From the NCBI GenBank assembly GCA_020635075.1, contig JACKAM010000004.1:372001-436000 (forward strand): a DNA stretch of 64,000 nucleotides, written 5' to 3'. Position 1 is the stretch's first letter. Every line of letters begins with the position of its first letter. The stretch is from Pseudobdellovibrionaceae bacterium (lineage in GTDB: Bacteria > Bdellovibrionota > Bdellovibrionia > Bdellovibrionales > UBA1609). Position numbers and translations under genes: made by a program. This document shows positions 8,274 to 17,142 of this stretch, piece by piece. The notes under the pieces were generated by a model. That model searched no databases, was not told where the DNA came from, and was given only the letters and a program-made list of their open reading frames with translations.

Positions 8274-9556
8274 AACCAAACCTCAGCCTGAAAGCCATAG
8301 GCCCCACCACTGGTCAGGTCGGCGTAGGCCGGAGCTCCAGTTGCAATTTTGGCCTTATTCTCTTTGTTCCACCAACTGTGAGTGTAGAAGGCTCGCAAAA
8401 CAGGGCGCCCCCACACGCTGCGGTTGATCGCCAATTGGGGAGCGACTGTGGCACGAATGAGAGTCCGAGCTCCGAGGGGATCGCCCATACCATCCTTTTC
8501 ACTTTCAATCTCCACCTGGGAAAAGCCGACTTGCCCGGTCAGGTGAACATGATCAGTGAGAAAGTAAACGGGATGAACTCCTATTCCAGTCCAAGTTCCT
8601 GCGCTGTCGGTGTCGGCGCCCGTGTCCCATTGTTCGTGCATGGCCATGAGATGAAAGGCCCACTTGGAATCGGGAACAAAATGTGTCCAGTGGTCGGCAA
8701 TGCGCAATCTCTGTGCTTTATCCTGGGTGCTCACGTTTTTCACAGGAGCTGTGTCGCCACTCAACTCCAATGATTCCATCAGACCCTGTCCCGCAACCAA
8801 AAGGGCAATATTAAATCCCTCGCCCAACTTGGTGTGAAATTTGGTACCAGCCACATAGCCGGTGGCTTTTTCATAGATGGTCGCTCCGCTTGTTCCGTTA
8901 GGAGCATGGGCATAGCCCAACCAAACCTCTAGCTCTGTATTCTCGGTGACTTCGATCTTGGAAACCCGTGCATCCCATAGAGTCAAACCATGGCGGCCCA
9001 CGTCCGATTGGGTCGTTCCGATTTGGCGAATCTGGGCTAAGGCAAGTTGACCAAACCCTAGGGGTACGTCCTCAACTCCTGCTCCATTGCCAATTGTGTT
9101 TCCCCAATACCACCAGTCATTCATGTAGAGGTCCGGTCCACGATAGAATCGCTTGCCCGCCCAAAAGGTGTAAGGGGTGTCATGAAAGCGCCCGCCTTTA
9201 ACAAAGGCTTCGGTCAGATGCAGCTCTTCATTGGTTCCTTCATAGGCGGCATGACCGGGAGAAATATAGGCCAAGCGAATGGTACTCTTGAAAAAAGGGT
9301 CCGTTTCTCCCTGAGCCTTGAGATGATGAGCTGTAAAGGCGGCCTCACCATAAATGGAACATTCGTTGCCCAGACGAAATTCGTTTCCCGTGGTTCCGGA
9401 GTTAGTGAAACACTCCTGATCTCCGCCTTTAGAATTGGTGCCCGTACTGGCACGAAAATACCCGTTGTACTCAAAGTTCTCTGAGTGAACCGCGCCGGCG
9501 GCGAATGAAACACAAAGACCCACCCCAAGCAGGAGGCTGCGACAAAAGAAATTCAT
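8270..9556 (-). CDS. Maltoporin-family (LamB-like) outer membrane porin
   Basis: The product is 428 residues with a signal peptide cut near AAGAVHS. The mature N-terminus reads YNGYFRASTG, then a QECF/NEC cysteine pair with FRLGNECSIYGE, which matches the LamB start (GYARSG, QQCF, YRLGNECETYAE). Residues around 150-190 contain FWAGKRFYRGPDLYMNDWWY and GAGVEDVPLGFGQLALA, again LamB-like. The protein ends in Phe (AEVWF), the usual beta-barrel C-terminus. LamB family porins are 18-stranded trimers that pass maltodextrins or other sugars through the outer membrane. No sugar ABC transporter or PTS gene lies nearby, so the substrate is unknown. AAGGA precedes the ATG. Confidence 0.88.
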   Translation of the reverse strand: MNFFCRSLLLGVGLCVSFAAGAVHSENFEYNGYFRASTGTNSKGGDQECFTNSGTTGNEFRLGNECSIYGEAAFTAHHLKAQGETDPFFKSTIRLAYISPGHAAYEGTNEELHLTEAFVKGGRFHDTPYTFWAGKRFYRGPDLYMNDWWYWGNTIGNGAGVEDVPLGFGQLALAQIRQIGTTQSDVGRHGLTLWDARVSKIEVTENTELEVWLGYAHAPNGTSGATIYEKATGYVAGTKFHTKLGEGFNIALLVAGQGLMESLELSGDTAPVKNVSTQDKAQRLRIADHWTHFVPDSKWAFHLMAMHEQWDTGADTDSAGTWTGIGVHPVYFLTDHVHLTGQVGFSQVEIESEKDGMGDPLGARTLIRATVAPQLAINRSVWGRPVLRAFYTHSWWNKENKAKIATGAPAYADLTSGGAYGFQAEVWF

Positions 9557-9698
9557 TTGCTGTCTTCCTTGTTTGTACTTGTTTAGGTTGTTGACCCGAG
9601 AGTTTGGGAGAACCCCCGTTTCGCGCGGGAATGTAGCCCGCCCATGGGGCTAGGTAAAGAAGACACTGGACTTGGTGGAATGCGTTGGAAGAGGTTTT

Positions 9699-10214
9699 TT
9701 AGCGATTCCGTTTCGCGGCCCGAAAGGGCTCATCCGCCGGGGTGCGGCCAATGATCATTGGGGACCCTAGGCCCTGACTTCCGCGCCGTTCCCAAACCAG
9801 ATAAACAGTGCCCTCAACAATTGTCGAAGTTCCCAGCTGGGAATCGGTACGGGCAATGATCCGTGCCTTCAAAACATTCTTATCCAGTTCATGAGAGGTC
9901 TTAGGGTCAACAGTGAAGGGCAGCAGTCCGTACTCGATGGCCGAGCCATCGGCGTAGACCACTTGAAAAATCTGAAAGTCATGAATCGCCTGATCGAGAG
10001 TTTTCGTCGAGTGCAGGCAGATGGAAGTCACTTTCTTGTTGGCTTCGACACCGGGATGACTGAGTTCGTTGGGGGCGCAGGTGCGGTAGAGCACAGACTC
10101 TTCCTTGTGTTGTTGCGGTCCGTGCAGAACAGAGATCTTCTGCTCAAAGGATTCTTCACCATGTGCGGAGACACCAACAAATAGAGCCAAAGTCGCCAAG
10201 ATGAGGCTGCGCAT
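9699..10214 (-). CDS. Secreted protein of unknown function
   Basis: This 171-residue protein has a signal peptide (cleavage near VSAHGEE) and no membrane segment after it. Two cysteines (YRTCAPNE, SICLHS) may pair. The C-terminus is basic. No family was recognised. It stands alone, between the maltoporin-like gene and the LivK-type lipoprotein, all on the minus strand with gaps above 120 bases, so it is probably transcribed on its own. Confidence 0.7.
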   Translation of the reverse strand: MRSLILATLALFVGVSAHGEESFEQKISVLHGPQQHKEESVLYRTCAPNELSHPGVEANKKVTSICLHSTKTLDQAIHDFQIFQVVYADGSAIEYGLLPFTVDPKTSHELDKNVLKARIIARTDSQLGTSTIVEGTVYLVWERRGSQGLGSPMIIGRTPADEPFRAAKRNR

Positions 10215-10343
10215 AGACCTTCCTTTTGCAGAAATCGGGTGGGAACCCGGTTAGGAGCCCTTATACCTCAAGGTAGAGGGATGCGGCCAGTCAGTGGTGA
10301 GCCATGGGGTAGTATTTACAGGAGTGTCAGTCTGAGCTGCAAC

Positions 10344-11516
10344 CTACTGAGGGGCGATGGTGGTCACAAAGCGATTGACCGGTCCGTCGATCTTGAAGAT
10401 CACCGCCGGTTTTTCTGCGTTTCTCTCCGAATTGAGGCTAATGGCGCCTGTAACCCCCGGAAATCCCTTGGTTTCAGCAATCTTATTGCGGATCTCTTCA
10501 CGGGAGAGGACCTTAGCTTTGCGAAGGGCCTCTGCCAGTATGTGGGTGGCATCAAAGGCCATGGCGGCAAAGCCGTCAGGTCTTTCTTTGTACTTGGATC
10601 GATAGAGTTCGACGAAGTCCTTCACCTGGGGCTCTTTGCTTTCAGATGTAAAGTGACTGGAAAAATAGCTACCATTGACCGACTCCCGGGCCAGTTCAAA
10701 GAGCTTGCCCGAGTCCCAACCATCACCACCGAGCAAGTGAGCCTTTAAACCCATTTGCCGTATCTGACGGGCAATCAAAGCCACTTCCGTATAATAACCG
10801 GGAATAAAAATGGCAGAAGGTGATTGGGAACGAATGTGGCTAATTTGATCGCGAAAATCTAAGTCTCCTGAGACAAACTCTTCTTCGGCGACCACTTCAC
10901 CACCAAGGTTGAGGAATGTTTTTGAGAAATACTCAGCCAAGCCCATGCTGTATTCGGACTTGCGGTCACGAAGGATGGCCACCTTATCAACTTTTAGGTG
11001 GCTGCGGGCAAACTTGGCCATCACGTAACCTTGAAAGGGATCAATAAAACAAACGCGAAAAACATAGTCTCCCGCCTCAGTTACCCGTGGATTAGTTGAG
11101 CTGGGGCTTATCATGGGAACTTGCTTCTTCTGGGCAATGGGAGCAGCGGCCAGAGATAGCTGGCTGGCGGCTTGGCCAATGATGGCCACCACGTTGTCCT
11201 GGTCGGCTAGAGCTTCCACCAATTGAGCGGCAGTTTCCGGTTTTCCCTGATCATCTTTAATGATGAGCTTGAGCCGTCTTCCTTTAACTCCGCCTTTGGA
11301 GTTGATCTGTTCAATAGCCAATTCCAAGCCTTTTTTGGTGCTGCCACTAAAAGAGGCGTCTGTACCAGACAGGGACAGGAAGGCTCCAATGGCAATCGGA
11401 CTGTTGTCGCCATCCGAATCAGATGAATCTCGTTTAAAACAAGAAACCAGCAACAGGCAGGGTAGCAGGACTAAACAGAACCGCCGGACCATTCTCATTG
11501 GGCAAGCCATCTCCAC
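10344..11516 (-). CDS. LivK-type (branched-chain amino acid family) substrate-binding lipoprotein
   Basis: This is a type I periplasmic binding protein of about 390 residues. The N-terminus has a lipoprotein signal with lipobox LLVSC. The mature part contains PIAIGAFLSLSGTDASFSGS, GLELAIEQINSKGGVKGRRL, then IIGQAASQLSLAAAPIAQ and MISPSSTNPRVTEAGDYVFR, all standard for the LivK/Peripla_BP_6 family. Such proteins capture amino acids, amides or similar ligands. No LivH/M/G/F permease genes lie in the window, so it is either an orphan receptor or works with a transporter elsewhere. The start is uncertain: GTG at 11516, or ATG at 11510, 11498 or 11492; the lipoprotein signal is intact with any of them. 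Confidence 0.88.
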   Translation of the reverse strand: MEMACPMRMVRRFCLVLLPCLLLVSCFKRDSSDSDGDNSPIAIGAFLSLSGTDASFSGSTKKGLELAIEQINSKGGVKGRRLKLIIKDDQGKPETAAQLVEALADQDNVVAIIGQAASQLSLAAAPIAQKKQVPMISPSSTNPRVTEAGDYVFRVCFIDPFQGYVMAKFARSHLKVDKVAILRDRKSEYSMGLAEYFSKTFLNLGGEVVAEEEFVSGDLDFRDQISHIRSQSPSAIFIPGYYTEVALIARQIRQMGLKAHLLGGDGWDSGKLFELARESVNGSYFSSHFTSESKEPQVKDFVELYRSKYKERPDGFAAMAFDATHILAEALRKAKVLSREEIRNKIAETKGFPGVTGAISLNSERNAEKPAVIFKIDGPVNRFVTTIAPQ

Positions 11517-11642
11517 AAGTCAGAAAACAGTTAGGAAAGTGTTTTCTTAACAACTTGTGAACACTAGGTCAAACCGGCTCTTCGCGGGGCACTTGTCCCA
11601 TGTGTCATGAGCGACACAGCATCTTAATATATAAGGACAGAA

Positions 11643-12632
11643 TCAGCGCAGGCGATCGACCAAATCCATGACTCCGGGGGGAAGTGGTTTGGTTTTGCCT
11701 AGGCAGCTGCTCATCTCCACATCGAGGATCTGGCCACAGCGGATGCCCACCATCACGTCACAAACGCCCCTATGCAGGAGCTCGACCGCGTAAACTCCCA
11801 TGCGGCTGCCTAAAATTCGATCAGCCGCCGTGGGTGCACCACCGCGTTGTATGTGACCCAAAATACAGACCTTGGCTTCGTACCCGGATTTCTTGCGAAT
11901 GGCCTCCGCCAAATCGTAGGCTCGGCCCGGCTTCTGTCCCTCTGCTGCCACCAGAATACTCGATGTCTTTCCAGCCTTCATGCCGGCTTGGATCTTATCA
12001 ACGGCCGTCTCAACGGGCAGTGGCGATTCAGGGATAAACACGGCTTCGGCACCCCCCGCCACTCCCACATCAACGGCGATAAAGCCAGAGTTGCGCCCCA
12101 TAACCTCAACAATGAAAAGCCGGTCGTGGCTGGCTGCCGTATCGCGAATGCGGTCAATGGCTTCAAGAGCCGTATTCACAGCTGTATCAAAGCCAATGGT
12201 GACGTCGGTTCCAGAGATGTCGTTATCAATTGTTCCGGGGATTCCCACATAGGGGATTTGGTGCTCATTCCATAGGGTGTGGGCGCCAGTAAAGGAACCG
12301 TCTCCACCAATGCACACCAGGGCCTGAATGCCTCGGGCGCGTAATTGATCGGCGGCTATCTTGCGTTGATCCGGCTGGTGAAACTCGGGACTGCGTCCAG
12401 TCTTGATGACAGTACCACCTCTTTGGATAATGTTGGCAACGCTGCGAAGGTTGAGAGGGGTAAAATCCCCTTTGAGTAAGCCTTTGTAACCTTGGCCAAT
12501 GGCCTCAATTTCGAGGCCAGAGGTAATTGCCGTTCGCACCACCGAGCGAATCGCTGCATTCATCCCCGGTGCGTCTCCACCACTTGTGTACACGGCGATT
12601 TTCTTTAAATTGCTGGAATCAAAATTTGCCAT
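11643..12632 (-). CDS. pfkA: ATP-dependent 6-phosphofructokinase
   Basis: PfkA phosphorylates fructose 6-phosphate to fructose 1,6-bisphosphate, the committed step of glycolysis. From the ATG at 12632 the product is 329 residues, close to the usual 320. It has the ATP-binding start KKIAVYTSGGDAPGMNAAIR, the CIGGDGSFTGA segment, catalytic GTIDNDISGTD and the substrate motif EVMGRNSGFIA. Gly in GGDGS, rather than Asp, indicates an ATP-dependent rather than pyrophosphate-dependent enzyme. In-frame TTG and GTG codons lie four and three codons upstream; ATG is preferred because family members start close to the KKIAV strand. It is a single gene between an orphan binding protein and HU. Confidence 0.95.
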   Translation of the reverse strand: MANFDSSNLKKIAVYTSGGDAPGMNAAIRSVVRTAITSGLEIEAIGQGYKGLLKGDFTPLNLRSVANIIQRGGTVIKTGRSPEFHQPDQRKIAADQLRARGIQALVCIGGDGSFTGAHTLWNEHQIPYVGIPGTIDNDISGTDVTIGFDTAVNTALEAIDRIRDTAASHDRLFIVEVMGRNSGFIAVDVGVAGGAEAVFIPESPLPVETAVDKIQAGMKAGKTSSILVAAEGQKPGRAYDLAEAIRKKSGYEAKVCILGHIQRGGAPTAADRILGSRMGVYAVELLHRGVCDVMVGIRCGQILDVEMSSCLGKTKPLPPGVMDLVDRLR

Positions 12633-12662
12633 AGTCGGCACCAATATGGACTAGTTTTGGGC

Positions 12663-12698
12663 AAAAAAAAAGGACCAATTTCTTTAAGAAATCGGTCC
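12663..12698 (-). terminator. Intrinsic terminator of the HU gene
   Basis: On the minus strand GGACC-GATTTCT pairs with AGAAAT-TGGTCC and is followed by an unbroken run of nine T residues. This is a strong intrinsic terminator 27 bases after the HU stop, and it insulates HU from pfkA. Confidence 0.92.
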
Positions 12699-12724
12699 CT
12701 TCTTAAAAGTTCGTCCGAACTTAA

Positions 12725-12997
12725 CTAGCGCACAGATTCTTTGAACTCAGCGCCTGGACGGAACTTGGGGTACCAGCCAGCAGGAATCTTGATGGCTTTA
12801 CCAGTTTGAGGGTTACGGCCAGTGCGGGCCTTACGCTTGGTCTTTGTGAAAGTACCAAAGCCGACCAACTTCACATCGTCGCCCTTTTTAACGGACTTGC
12901 GGATGATTTGGATAGTAGCATCCAAAACGCGCTCAGTTTGAGCTTTGGTCATATTTGTAGTTTCAGCGACTTTCTCGATAAGTTGCGCTTTGTTCAT
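12725..12997 (-). CDS. hup: HU-family DNA-binding protein
   Basis: The 90-residue product is a typical HU subunit: N-terminal helices MNKAQLIEKVAETTNMTKAQ, the GDDVKLVGFGTF strand and the DNA-binding arm RKARTGRNPQTGKAIKIPA. HU bends DNA and compacts the nucleoid as a dimer. A CGGGAGT Shine-Dalgarno sequence precedes the ATG. The arm has GWYPKFRPG where GKALK-type HU proteins usually read ...VPKFKPG, a minor variation. A strong terminator follows. A possible promoter on the minus strand is TTGACC with a 17-base spacer to TTCAAT, upstream near 13035-13075. Confidence 0.96.
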   Translation of the reverse strand: MNKAQLIEKVAETTNMTKAQTERVLDATIQIIRKSVKKGDDVKLVGFGTFTKTKRKARTGRNPQTGKAIKIPAGWYPKFRPGAEFKESVR

Positions 12998-13029
12998 TCT
13001 AGGTTACTCCCGTTGAATAACTAGGTTGG

Positions 13030-13130
13030 TGAATAAAATAGTAGGAAAATTGAACTGTTTATTGCTTCCGGGGTCAACGGGTTTTTTTCAAAACAGTTGG
13101 GGAATTGCCGCCAGACCTCGGCGGTTTTTC
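13030..13130 (+). ncRNA. Candidate small RNA divergent from HU (two stem-loops)
   Basis: The 195-base gap between HU and yacG holds two plus-strand hairpins. The first pairs AACTGTTT (13053-13060) with AAACAGTT (13091-13098). The second pairs CCGCC (13108-13112) with GGCGG (13120-13124), followed by five T residues, which is a plus-strand terminator although no plus-strand gene lies upstream. A weak promoter-like TTGAAT/TAAAAT pair lies at about 13014-13040. The structure suggests a short RNA, but it could be chance. Confidence 0.3.
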
Positions 13131-13192
13131 GCTCCAGGGGTGAATTTGAGATGTCGCATTAAGTGAAAATGGCTCTAGCTGACTAATCTGAA

Positions 13193-13396
13193 TCAATCCG
13201 AATGGGGGTCGATGTGATCGGTATTATTCTCTATTTCGGTGACATCTGGGGGTTCATCACTGGGTATAGTGTACTTCTCATCCGCCCACTGGCCCAAATC
13301 CAACAATTGACAGCGGTGGGAGCAAAAGGGGCGGAAATGGTTTTGCGATGAGTATTCACAAGATTTTCCACATTGCGGACAGTCGACCATTTTCAT
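13193..13396 (-). CDS. yacG: YacG-family zinc protein (DNA gyrase inhibitor)
   Basis: The 67-residue protein has the zinc-binding layout CPQCGKSCEY...FRPFCSHRCQLLDLG, with CxxC then CxxxC, followed by WADEKYTIP, which is the YacG signature. YacG binds GyrB and inhibits gyrase in E. coli. The C-terminal tail is acidic (ENNTDHIDPHSD). It is a single-gene unit here, not next to coaE or zapD as in E. coli. Two in-frame ATG codons (MKM) are possible starts. Confidence 0.9.
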   Translation of the reverse strand: MKMVDCPQCGKSCEYSSQNHFRPFCSHRCQLLDLGQWADEKYTIPSDEPPDVTEIENNTDHIDPHSD

Positions 13397-13451
13397 GTGG
13401 TTGACTTATCCGCCTGTGAAATACCTGTCAATTGGGAATCCCAGCGGATTC

Positions 13452-14171
13452 TTACTGAGAAACCTCAGAGTAGCCGAACTCTCCGCCTTTGTATTTGAGG
13501 CGCACACGAATGCGAGAGGCAAATGTGCCATCAGAATTCAAGCTGCCATTGTCTTCGGCAATGACGCTAATGACGTCATTGTAACTAGGGGTAAAGCCCA
13601 TGCCTGTGGTGCGCAGCTCAAACCCAGAGTTGTTGTTAATAGGTTGGAAATTGCCGGTCACTGAAATGGGAACGCCTCCATAATAATAGGAGTAGTCCGA
13701 ATAAGCGACGATGGTGGCAGCCCCGTAGACGGGAGGCTTGTTACCTTGGGCTTCAATATAGAGATAGCCGTAAGAGTCCCAAGACTTACAGTTGGCTGAT
13801 CCCCAGTTCCAGCCAATCACAATCGGATTACAAACACGGCCGTACTCTTCCAGAAAGTCCCGGTAGAGCCCACTATTGGTAATGACCATGCGTCCAGTCC
13901 AAATGTGTCCAAAAGAGCCGTAGTCGTTGTTAGGAATTCCGCCTTCGATATGGACGCATTGATTGGTGTTGGGATCAACCCCATAGCCAGCCTGAGCGCA
14001 CTGCTGAAGGCAGGCGTTGTGGGCCGGTGAAAAGATCTGTCCCACGCCACAAGCCTGTGGTGTGACGACTCCAGGTGAAGAGCTTTTCTTGCTCTTTTCC
14101 CCACAGCCGACGCCAATGCTGATGAGCAGGGCCATCGTGCCAAGAACGAGAATTTGGTAGAGTGCTTTCAT
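13452..14171 (-). CDS. Lipoprotein of unknown function
   Basis: The 239-residue product has a lipoprotein signal with cleavage at GVGC-GEKSKKSSS. A cysteine-rich stretch follows (QACGVGQIFSPAHNACLQQCAQAG), resembling short EGF-like or chitin-binding loops, and then a Tyr/Gly/Asn-rich beta-type domain. No family was assigned. It follows the VWA lipoprotein on the same strand, separated by 198 bases and a terminator, so it is transcribed separately. It probably sits on a membrane surface. Confidence 0.75.
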   Translation of the reverse strand: MKALYQILVLGTMALLISIGVGCGEKSKKSSSPGVVTPQACGVGQIFSPAHNACLQQCAQAGYGVDPNTNQCVHIEGGIPNNDYGSFGHIWTGRMVITNSGLYRDFLEEYGRVCNPIVIGWNWGSANCKSWDSYGYLYIEAQGNKPPVYGAATIVAYSDYSYYYGGVPISVTGNFQPINNNSGFELRTTGMGFTPSYNDVISVIAEDNGSLNSDGTFASRIRVRLKYKGGEFGYSEVSQ

Positions 14172-14282
14172 CCTATCTTCTCCTCGGGCCTATTTCGCGG
14201 CCCAGGCCTGCTGCCCGATCAATAGACAGCACTCGCCTCTACCCAGGGAATTTCACGTCCCGTACCACCTCAAAACGAAATA

Positions 14283-14300
14283 AGGGGCTGTAGAGCCCCT
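14283..14300 (-). terminator. Terminator after the VWA lipoprotein gene
   Basis: On the minus strand AGGGGCT-CTAC-AGCCCCT is followed by TTATTTCGTTTT. A second small hairpin (AACGTCT / AGACGTT, 14347-14367) lies immediately after the VWA stop. Together they probably end that transcript. Confidence 0.65.
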
Positions 14301-14369
14301 GTCAAACATTAGACAAATAGGAAATTGTTACTCAGAGTGACGATAAACGTCTCTTTTGAAGACGTTAAC

Positions 14370-15596
14370 CTACTCCATGCAGGTGTAGTCGACTTTGACC
14401 TTGGTGCCCTCAGGAAGAGGGGGGTTAAAGTAAACCTTGTCTCCCGCAACCGTGGGCACGGAGCCATTGGGGTTGGGAGTGATCTCTATCTTCTCCACTG
14501 AGGAAGGAGCACAGCGGAGTGTGACCGATCCCAATGAAGTCACTGTTCGTTGGCCAATCGCTGTGAGCTGACTGGCATAGTCGGCCGCACAGATATTACC
14601 TTTGATACCATCTGTGATGTCGCTCAATGATTGAATGATGTGACCATAGAAAGCGGGATGGTCCTTATCCTGGGCATCGTAGCAAGCTCGGTCGTTGCGT
14701 AAGATGGAAATCGAGTGACCCGTAAATGGTTTTTGCGGCCACTTAGCCTGAATCTTCGCCACCAGAGTCTGCGGATTGTCGTTTTGGTTAAGCGGGCGAT
14801 ACTGATTGGTGTAGTCCGTGAGTGGCCGCCCAGGATAGGGGGCCAACTCGTCCGGCTTGGTCATACAGCGGCCGCCACAACTCTTCTGGTCTTCGTCTGT
14901 CACAATCACCATGGCCAGGGCGGCATCAGGGCGGAAGCATTCGCCGCTACTCACCCGTTCAACAGCATGTGAGGCGGCGACGATGGCTTGTTCGTTACCA
15001 CTTCCCTTACCGAAATCCCAAACGGCCAAAGTGCCGAGTGTATCGCCGAAGATCCTCTTAGCATCTGGTGTGTCTTTACGCAGAACCTTTGAGCCTGTTG
15101 ACCGATAGTTCCATCCAACTGTGTGTTCGTACCAATCTCTTATCGCCCCCGCATCACTCTTTAGGGAGCCGTTTTCATTAACCGTGTGGGTGAGGGTGTA
15201 GCAGATCTGCCAGTCTACCCCGTTGGTGTTGAGAACATCGACAAGGTTTTCCAGTCGTTCGGCAAGCTTTTGATGCTCAGGCTCCATCGAACCGCTATTG
15301 TCGAGAATCATTAGGATGTCGGCCTTGGCCGAGGAGGTCGGAACAGTGAAGTTGGAGCTATAGGGAACTGGATGCTTAGGTTCACCGCAATTATTGGTGT
15401 AGCAAGGTTCACATTCCTTGCCTTCGCAGAACTGCGGACAGTCAGGGCCGGTACAGCCATTCGGATCTATTCCATTATTAACTTGGCTGGGATCTGGAGT
15501 TGAAAACTCCACATCGGAACACGAGTTAAACAGGCTGCCCGTCAGAAATAGCAGTCCGGCTATGGTAAGAGTGGTGAAAATCCTTTTCCTATGCAC
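14370..15596 (-). CDS. VWA-domain lipoprotein
   Basis: GTG at 15596 is chosen because GGGAGG lies six bases upstream and it gives a clean lipoprotein signal (HRKRIFTTLTIAGLLFLTG, cleavage before NSC). The product is 408 residues. A Cys-rich segment (CTGPDCPQFCEGKECEPCYTNNC) is followed by a von Willebrand factor A domain with the MIDAS motif DNSGS in ADILMILDNSGSM. Later GECFRPDAALAMVIVTDEDQKSC supplies the second and third metal-binding elements. VWA domains mediate metal-dependent binding to proteins. It is probably surface or periplasm exposed with an adhesive or assembly role; the partner is unknown. Confidence 0.85.
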   Translation of the reverse strand: MHRKRIFTTLTIAGLLFLTGSLFNSCSDVEFSTPDPSQVNNGIDPNGCTGPDCPQFCEGKECEPCYTNNCGEPKHPVPYSSNFTVPTSSAKADILMILDNSGSMEPEHQKLAERLENLVDVLNTNGVDWQICYTLTHTVNENGSLKSDAGAIRDWYEHTVGWNYRSTGSKVLRKDTPDAKRIFGDTLGTLAVWDFGKGSGNEQAIVAASHAVERVSSGECFRPDAALAMVIVTDEDQKSCGGRCMTKPDELAPYPGRPLTDYTNQYRPLNQNDNPQTLVAKIQAKWPQKPFTGHSISILRNDRACYDAQDKDHPAFYGHIIQSLSDITDGIKGNICAADYASQLTAIGQRTVTSLGSVTLRCAPSSVEKIEITPNPNGSVPTVAGDKVYFNPPLPEGTKVKVDYTCME

Positions 15597-15840
15597 TTCT
15601 AGCCTCCCAGAACACCCCACATAGATAACTACCAATAATGATGCCAAGTCTCCTGTTGGTAAGTCGCTGAAATGAGAGGGACTTGGTGTCGAAGTCAAAA
15701 AAACTGGCCACGAGTTTGACGATAAAAATGTGTCGCTTCGAGACTTGTCGATGAATTGATCAATTTAAGAGTGAATCGCTTGATATCAGGGCGGAATCTT
15801 TGGTGTCAGAGACTGAAAATTGCCTCAAACCCGAACACCA

Positions 15841-16593
15841 TTAGGAACTTTTATTAGGTCGGGGCCACATGAAGAAGACCATGGAGCTCAACAAAAGGCC
15901 GAGGCTGATCCAGGTGGAAACACTGATTCCCAGGGGCATAGGCCCTCGGTCGTCAACTCTCCAGTGTTCCATAATGAGACGGCCCAGCCCGTGAAGGAAT
16001 ATCCAGACGAAAAACAAACTTCCCGGGCGGGAGATCCATTTCTTGGGTGATCTTTGTTGCCGAGCTTCTAGAAAAAGCAGCAGAGCCAGAGTCGGCAATT
16101 CCCAAAGGCTGGCGTACAAGGGTGTAGGATGGCGGCCCGCAATGCTCCAAGGGAGTTCGCAATGATCCCCAAAACAGCAGCCATTGAGGAGGCAGGCGAA
16201 GCGTCCCGAGGCATAGCCAAAGGCTCCTATGGGAGCATAAAAGTCAGCCCACGCTAGCCAGTTTTCGCCCTTTCGATTGAGCCAAACCACCGAAGCAAAA
16301 AAGGCAGTCAGGGCGCCCCCATAAAAGACGAATCCCCCTTGCCAAACGCGAAAGATGTCTCCCGGGTTTGCCAAATAGTAATCGGGCATTTCATAGACGA
16401 CATGAAAAAGCCGGGCCCCCAAAAAACCACCGATCATGATGATGAGGGCAATATCCAAAGCAATCGTGCGGTCGCGCTCCAGGCGCTCTGCTCTTTTGAC
16501 CACCCAGACCAAGGCCAGGCAGTAGACAAGGCTGATCACCAACATGTAGGTGGGAAGGGAAACATCCTGTGTCAAGCGAATGGCTGGGTACAA
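15841..16593 (-). CDS. lgt: Prolipoprotein diacylglyceryl transferase
   Basis: Lgt transfers a diacylglyceryl group from phosphatidylglycerol to the lipobox cysteine, the first step of lipoprotein maturation in the inner membrane. The 250-residue protein is strongly hydrophobic and has the family motifs GGFLGARLFHVVYE, WQGGFVFYGG, GRFACLLNGCCFGDHC and HPTPLYASLWE. The start is TTG at 16593, with AAGGGG six bases upstream, just three bases after the lspA stop. This close coupling with lspA and ileS forms one maturation operon. The upstream VWA, LivK-like and other lipoproteins are likely substrates. Confidence 0.93.
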   Translation of the reverse strand: MYPAIRLTQDVSLPTYMLVISLVYCLALVWVVKRAERLERDRTIALDIALIIMIGGFLGARLFHVVYEMPDYYLANPGDIFRVWQGGFVFYGGALTAFFASVVWLNRKGENWLAWADFYAPIGAFGYASGRFACLLNGCCFGDHCELPWSIAGRHPTPLYASLWELPTLALLLFLEARQQRSPKKWISRPGSLFFVWIFLHGLGRLIMEHWRVDDRGPMPLGISVSTWISLGLLLSSMVFFMWPRPNKSS

Positions 16594-16596
16594 AGG

Positions 16597-17142
16597 CTAC
16601 CCCTTGGCCTCTTCGGCTTCAGCAGGTGGAGAAGGGGCCTTGTCTGCAGCCCGGTCTTCAAGAAACTGGCGGGTCATGATGATCATCAGCAGGCCAACAC
16701 CACCAACAATGCAGGCATCGGCAATATTAAAAGCAGGCCAAGTGAACTTGTGTTGGTAATGAACATCGAGAAAATCAATCACGTAACCGAAGCGGAGTCG
16801 GTCGACATAGTTGCCTATGGCTCCACCAAACACATTGCTTAGAGCAAAAATCTGCAGGCGGTCGTTTTCCTTGACCCCCCAAAGGATGGAGAGAATCACA
16901 ATAATGGCCAAAGGAGGCATGGAGAGGAAAAAAATATTGCGAAAAGTCTCGCCCGCGTCGCGAAAGATCCCAAAGGCCGCGCCCGTATTGCGCACATAAG
17001 TGACGTTAAACAGGTCGTTGATTACCGAAACGGTTTCACCCAAATAAAACTGGGTGTGGATGTACATCTTGGTGGCTTGATCCAAAGTGACAATAGCCCC
17101 GGCGAGAGCTGCGAGAAGCAAGTATTTCTTGCTAATTTTCAT
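16597..17142 (-). CDS. lspA: Lipoprotein signal peptidase (signal peptidase II)
   Basis: LspA is the aspartic membrane protease that removes the signal peptide after Lgt action. The 181-residue protein has four predicted membrane helices and the family motifs YVRNTGAAFGIF, NVFGGAIGNYVDRLRFGYVIDF (one catalytic Asp) and FNIADACI (the second). The C-terminal tail is hydrophilic and Pro/Ala/Glu-rich, longer than in E. coli. Its ATG overlaps the ileS stop (ATGA), and lgt follows after three bases. The ileS-lspA order is widely conserved. Confidence 0.95.
   Translation of the reverse strand: MKISKKYLLLAALAGAIVTLDQATKMYIHTQFYLGETVSVINDLFNVTYVRNTGAAFGIFRDAGETFRNIFFLSMPPLAIIVILSILWGVKENDRLQIFALSNVFGGAIGNYVDRLRFGYVIDFLDVHYQHKFTWPAFNIADACIVGGVGLLMIIMTRQFLEDRAADKAPSPPAEAEEAKG

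Noticed and set aside
8225..8773. Plus-strand open frame opposite the maltoporin gene
   Set aside because: The minus-strand frame has clear LamB motifs; the plus frame is its shadow.
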